Source of the DNA: Lacrimispora sphenoides JCM 1415
GTDB taxonomy: Bacteria; Bacillota; Clostridia; Lachnospirales; Lachnospiraceae
Direction of reading: 5' to 3'
Assembly: GCF_900105615.1 (NCBI RefSeq)
Contig: NZ_LT630003.1
Location: forward strand, 1,364,001-1,428,000
DNA: 64,000 nt
Below, in pieces: positions 60,604 through 64,000 of this stretch. Each line of letters opens with the position of its first letter. The stretch's first letter is position 1. Under the pieces are notes generated by a model. The model made no database searches. It saw only the letters and a program-made list of their open reading frames with translations, and was not told the origin of the DNA. Both the position numbers and the translations under genes were made by a program.

Positions 60604-62277
60604 TCAAATCACAGATATCCTTTGAAACAGTTTGTATATGTCTATCTGCCCATATCCACAACTCTCATTGGGAAAAGAATAGGTGCTGTCTCTCTGTGCC
60701 CCCCGCATGATCATATGGTTGATCTGGACGCCGGTGACGGTAGTGTGGTTGCCTTTGCAGTACCCCCATTCCATGACCATGGCAGAGGCTCCCGCTGCGT
60801 GTGCGGCGGCGGCTCCGGTGCCTGTAAGGCTGCCATATTGATTTCCTGGGAGTGCGCAGGGAATTAAGTATCCGGGAGCGGCGATATTAGGATTGATTTC
60901 CCCGAATCTGGAATAGCCTTTTCCTGATTCACCCAGAATACTGCCATCAAATTGGTTATAGGCGGCAACGGTCAGAGGATTTCTAGCATTTCCCGGGGCT
61001 GTTATGGTGGTGCTGGGGTTTGCCTGATAGAAATATGTTTCGTTTGAAATCAAGTTCCCTGACGGCAGCCAGGAATGGAAGGAAAAAGGTTCATTTTCTA
61101 TGCTTGTGACCTGGAAATACCAGATTCCTGGAGTTGGATTGTCAAACCGCAATAAAATAACCTGATCCCCTGTTGAACCTTCCAAAAGGATATTGTTGAT
61201 CCAAATGGTAGTTTGGCCCATGGAAAGGTTAAATTTTTGGCAAACACCGGCAGGGGGGGATATGCTCTGAATGAATTCCTGGTTAGGCGGGAATATTTCA
61301 ATGCTTACTTTCCCAGGAGGAAAGGGCCAGATTTCCATCGTAAATTTTTTATCATTTCTCCCTATTTTTAGGTTAAAGCCATTGCGGAAAGGAGTAGCCG
61401 ACGAATGGTGGAAATAATGTCTGCGGCTGTCTCCTTCATTCCCTGCGGCTACCAATACGTCAATTTTTGGCATTTGTACGATGTGTTCTAAGTAAGAGCT
61501 GATAACTCCCAATCCATCATGGCCTCCCTGGCTGCTTCCCAATGCGATGCATATAACGAGAGGAAGCTCTTTTTCTTGCGAGACGGAGAGCAGGTAACGG
61601 ATTCCCAGCATAATATCGGATTCCTGATAGCACAGGGCATTATCCGGAGCAAAGAACAGCTTTTTTAAATTTTGCTTCGCTTCTTTTAATTTTACTATGA
61701 TAAGCTCGGTTTGGGGAGCAACACCGGTAAAAGAGTTTTTTTCATCGGGGCTGCCGGCGATTACACTGGCGATTGCCGTACCATGTCCATTGTTATCAAC
61801 AGTAGGCACCATGGATAAGGGGTTCTTGGATTTAAGTGCAGTATTGATGTGCTTTTTCGTATATTCTGAGCCGAAACTAAAGTCCTTGGGAGGTTTGCCG
61901 GTCTGGTCGGTCTGGTCCCATATGGAAAGAATACGGGTGGTACCGTCATGATATTTGAATGCGGGGTGCTGGTAGTCGATGCCGGTGTCTATGATGCCGA
62001 TGGCTACCCCAAGCCCCATCAGGCTTAAATCGGGATGCCTCCGGACATTGGTAATGCCTGATTTTTCTATGCTCGCTTTAGAAGTAAGTGTAAAAAGAGA
62101 GGGGAAGTTATCGTAAGGGTACCGTCCCAGGTCACAGGCGTCCATATTGTTTTTCCATATATGCATCAATGAATATTTATCATTTAAAACCGTAAGATTA
62201 TTACCCGTATCAAAACCGGGAACTAAAGAATTACTAATGATCAAGTCATAATATTCGTTATCCAATATTTTATTCAT
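60604..62277 (-). CDS. Subtilisin-family (S8) pseudoprotease, Csp-like
   Basis: A 557-residue S8-fold protein without a signal peptide. Catalytic Asp97 (IGIIDTGID) and His165 (NNGHGTAIA) are present, and the oxyanion-hole Asn lies in LVAAGNEGD. The serine motif GTS is changed: the segment reads LTGTGAAAAHAAGA with Gly488 (codon GGA, plus-strand 60814-60816) in place of the nucleophile. The protein should therefore be proteolytically dead. The insertion between His and Ser resembles the jelly-roll of clostridial Csp germination proteins, among which CspC and CspA of C. difficile are known pseudoproteases. No other csp gene or sleC is in the window. Confidence 0.9.
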   Translation of the reverse strand: MNKILDNEYYDLIISNSLVPGFDTGNNLTVLNDKYSLMHIWKNNMDACDLGRYPYDNFPSLFTLTSKASIEKSGITNVRRHPDLSLMGLGVAIGIIDTGIDYQHPAFKYHDGTTRILSIWDQTDQTGKPPKDFSFGSEYTKKHINTALKSKNPLSMVPTVDNNGHGTAIASVIAGSPDEKNSFTGVAPQTELIIVKLKEAKQNLKKLFFAPDNALCYQESDIMLGIRYLLSVSQEKELPLVICIALGSSQGGHDGLGVISSYLEHIVQMPKIDVLVAAGNEGDSRRHYFHHSSATPFRNGFNLKIGRNDKKFTMEIWPFPPGKVSIEIFPPNQEFIQSISPPAGVCQKFNLSMGQTTIWINNILLEGSTGDQVILLRFDNPTPGIWYFQVTSIENEPFSFHSWLPSGNLISNETYFYQANPSTTITAPGNARNPLTVAAYNQFDGSILGESGKGYSRFGEINPNIAAPGYLIPCALPGNQYGSLTGTGAAAAHAAGASAMVMEWGYCKGNHTTVTGVQINHMIMRGAQRDSTYSFPNESCGYGQIDIYKLFQRISVI

Positions 62278-62352
62278 GCGAATGCCCCCAACCTGCTATT
62301 TTAAACGCAGTATATAGTTATCTTATGCATGCATATGGGGGTTCATGAAAGG

Positions 62353-62898
62353 TTACCGTTCTTTGGGGGAGTCAATGCCGCTAAAGGAATTGTAGTAAAC
62401 AGTATGGTCTATAGCAAACCGTTTCTCATGAAGAGGGTGAGGAGCGCAGTTTTCTCCGGGATAACCCATGGGAAGCAGAGCAACAGGAATTAAATGTTCC
62501 GGAATATCAAATGACGAACGGATGCATACAGGGTCAAAATGACCTACCCAGGTACTGCCTAATCCTAAATCAGCCGCTTCAAGCATCATCTGCGTGGCAA
62601 CTATGCTTGCGTCAACTTCTCCCATATCCTTATTGTCGTAAGACCTTTTCCAGCTGACCGTGGAATCATAACATACCAGCAAAGCCAGAGGAGCATGAAA
62701 ATGATAGGTGGTGCAGGATTTTAATTTACCAAGATTTTCTTCACTGTCAATGACAAGAATCCGCTGGGGCTGATAATTCACAGCAGTAGGAGCGATTCTT
62801 CCGGCTTCCAGGATCAAATCCAGTTTTTCCTTTTCTATTTTCCGGTCGCTGAATTTTCTCATTGAGTAACGTTCTTTTGCCAATTGTAAAAATTCCAT
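62353..62898 (-). CDS. Nitroreductase-family protein
   Basis: A 181-residue FMN-dependent nitroreductase-fold protein. The N-terminus LAKERYSMRKFSDRKIEKEKLDLILEAGRIAPTAVNYQPQRI contains the FMN-phosphate-binding Arg-Ser region. The late block LGLGSTWVGHFDP and LIPVALLPMGYPGE complete the fold. Typical reactions are NAD(P)H-dependent reductions of nitro or quinone compounds; the physiological substrate is unknown. AGGAGAT precedes the ATG on the minus strand. Confidence 0.92.
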   Translation of the reverse strand: MEFLQLAKERYSMRKFSDRKIEKEKLDLILEAGRIAPTAVNYQPQRILVIDSEENLGKLKSCTTYHFHAPLALLVCYDSTVSWKRSYDNKDMGEVDASIVATQMMLEAADLGLGSTWVGHFDPVCIRSSFDIPEHLIPVALLPMGYPGENCAPHPLHEKRFAIDHTVYYNSFSGIDSPKER

Positions 62899-62955
62899 AA
62901 TAACATCTCCTTCTGTTTTTTATAAGCTTACTATAGCATAAAAAGGAAAATAGGA

Positions 62956-62993
62956 AAAGACGGAACCGGTCCGTAAGGACTGTCCGTCTTTTT
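62956..62993 (-). terminator. Terminator after the right-edge gene
   Basis: On the minus strand AAAAAGACGGAC pairs with GTTCCGTCTTTT around an inner GTCC/GGAC stem, ending in T-rich sequence. Confidence 0.75.
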
Positions 62994-63002
62994 CGTGTGA
63001 AA

Positions 63003-63998
63003 TCATCCCAGCGGAGTTGTCTTTCCTGTTACTTCATCGTACTGAGAAGCCACATTGCTGGTTTCATAGTCAAATAAATAGGTGGCTATATAAATCAGGG
63101 TGCTGTCAGGCTGCCGTTTGTATGTCCTGACTGTATAGTAATTTTTTCCTTCGATTTTAGATAATCCAGGAGATGCGATAAATTCGTAAGAGTCGGCAGC
63201 TTCCGCCAGGCCAAGCGTTTCCTGGCTTAGGGAGCGGACGGCATCCTCTGCCTGCTCTATGGTATTGGACGCTTTTGGCTGTTTATCAAAATCCGCAATT
63301 ATCTTTTTCTGCTGATTCCACTGGTCTTTAAAATAGGTGCTCCAGGGCTGGTTTTCTTTACTGGTGGTTACGGTATAGCTGTCAGCTTCGGATTCCAGGG
63401 TAATGGAAAGATAGGAAGCGGAATCTTTAGACGGCCCGGCAAGCTGATAAAACTCTGAGCTTGTCTTAAGGGTCTCGTCTGCAGAAGGCTGTCCGGACTC
63501 TGACTGTTCGGGTTTATCCGTTACGTTAATGAAATTCTTTTTCCCTTCCAGATAATCCATGTAGCTTTTTATATCAGCGGAGGTATCATCCACATGAATA
63601 TACTTGTAACTCGCCCCCGGGCCGGAGGTTCGTGAAGCAGTGCCGGCAGAAGATTCCGCAGGTATATCGTTCTGATCAGCGGGTTCCTTCGTTTCTGTAT
63701 CAGGGCTGGTTTCAGAAGCCTCCAGCTTTTCAAAATCGCGTTCGCCAACAATTTCAGTTACCGAAGAAATATCTTCTTCTTTCGAAAAGTAGTAGGTTGG
63801 CGCTACTCCTGCCTTTTCTTCCGGCTCCCCCTTCTTTTGGGAAGTAAGCAGAATAATGGCCTGAACAGATCCCATAATAACGATCAGCAGGGCGGCTCCC
63901 ATCAATACGAGAACTCTTTTATTTTTAGGTAATAGACCTTTTCCTTTGTCTTTTGGAACTTTGGCCGGTTTTGCTTTATTTTGTTTGTTTTTTACTGC
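63003..63998 (-). CDS. Membrane-anchored protein of unknown function (cut by window edge)
   Basis: The reading frame continues to the right edge, so the start is outside the window. The visible part begins with a Lys/Pro-rich cytoplasmic stretch (KPAKVPKDKGKGLLPKNKR). One membrane segment follows (VLVLMGAALLIVIMGSVQAIILL), then a low-complexity Ser/Glu/Pro-rich extracellular linker of about 120 residues. The C-terminal domain (SYLSITLESEADSYTVTTSKENQPW ... YYTVRTYKRQPDSTLIYIATYLFD) is predicted to be outside the cell. I do not recognise the family. Confidence 0.75.
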   Translation of the reverse strand, partial: AVKNKQNKAKPAKVPKDKGKGLLPKNKRVLVLMGAALLIVIMGSVQAIILLTSQKKGEPEEKAGVAPTYYFSKEEDISSVTEIVGERDFEKLEASETSPDTETKEPADQNDIPAESSAGTASRTSGPGASYKYIHVDDTSADIKSYMDYLEGKKNFINVTDKPEQSESGQPSADETLKTSSEFYQLAGPSKDSASYLSITLESEADSYTVTTSKENQPWSTYFKDQWNQQKKIIADFDKQPKASNTIEQAEDAVRSLSQETLGLAEAADSYEFIASPGLSKIEGKNYYTVRTYKRQPDSTLIYIATYLFDYETSNVASQYDEVTGKTTPLG

Positions 63999-64000
63999 AT

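Noticed and set aside
62300..62340. Possible forespore-type (sigma-G-like) promoter upstream of the subtilisin-like gene (minus-strand TCATG, 16 bp, CATAAGA)
   Set aside because: Both elements deviate from consensus; too weak to annotate without transcript data.

Overview
The window looks like a chromosome segment of an anaerobic, spore-forming member of the Clostridia, probably Lachnospiraceae of the Lacrimispora/Lachnoclostridium kind. The grounds are the AG-rich Shine-Dalgarno sequences, clostridial-type sugar ABC and PTS operons, YesM/YesN sensing, a clostridial sigma-54 and a Csp-like subtilisin. The genus is inferred from overall character, not from any marker gene. No rRNA, tRNA, IS element, phage or CRISPR array was seen. 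Almost the whole window is carbon or amino-acid catabolism arranged as self-contained cassettes, each with its own regulator.

Layout: (A) 1-14783, a sugar or sugar-alcohol locus. It has an FGGY kinase (cut by the left edge), a zinc dehydrogenase, a PfkB kinase, a LacX-like epimerase, an aldo/keto reductase, a LacI repressor, a three-part sensor (binding protein + YesM kinase + YesN regulator), an ABC importer and a RbsD/FucU mutarotase. (B) 14996-24336, a cysteine/thiol catabolism island. A sigma-54 activator is followed by a textbook -24/-12 promoter, a MalY-type C-S lyase, an SLC1-type transporter, a glutaredoxin-like protein, an L-cysteine desulfidase-family protein, a D-cysteine desulfhydrase-family protein and sigma-54 itself. 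(C) 24372-27056, a flavin-binding-type protein, an HxlR regulator and deoB. (D) 27095-35314, a PRD regulator divergent from an operon of PTS EIICB, a fumarase/adenylosuccinate-lyase-superfamily lyase, a GH4 glycosidase, a NagA-like amidohydrolase and a HAD phosphatase.

(E) 35491-54752 is the most notable region. A pentose-type ABC importer, an MtnK-like kinase and an MtnA-like isomerase lead into a DeoR regulator and a divergent bacterial microcompartment (BMC) operon. That operon encodes a class II aldolase, a CoA-acylating aldehyde dehydrogenase, four BMC-H shell proteins, PduL, a BMC-P vertex protein, a solute-binding-protein homologue without a signal peptide, a CoA-disulfide-reductase-like flavoprotein, a two-subunit CoA-transferase-like enzyme, an iron alcohol dehydrogenase and DhaK/DhaL. 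The same 18-bp sequence precedes both halves, which argues that they are one regulon. The simplest reading is import of a 5-deoxypentose or 5-methylthioribose, C1 phosphorylation, isomerisation to the ribulose 1-phosphate, and aldol cleavage to DHAP plus a volatile aldehyde that is processed inside the compartment. The kinase-isomerase-aldolase route is known; its coupling to a microcompartment is the part I cannot place.

(F) 54927-60582, a bgl-type beta-glucoside operon with a clear RAT antiterminator/terminator switch, EIIBCA, GH1, a BglG-type antiterminator and an MFS transporter. (G) 60604-64000, on the minus strand: a subtilisin-family protein whose catalytic serine is replaced by glycine, a nitroreductase, and a membrane-anchored protein of unknown function cut by the right edge.
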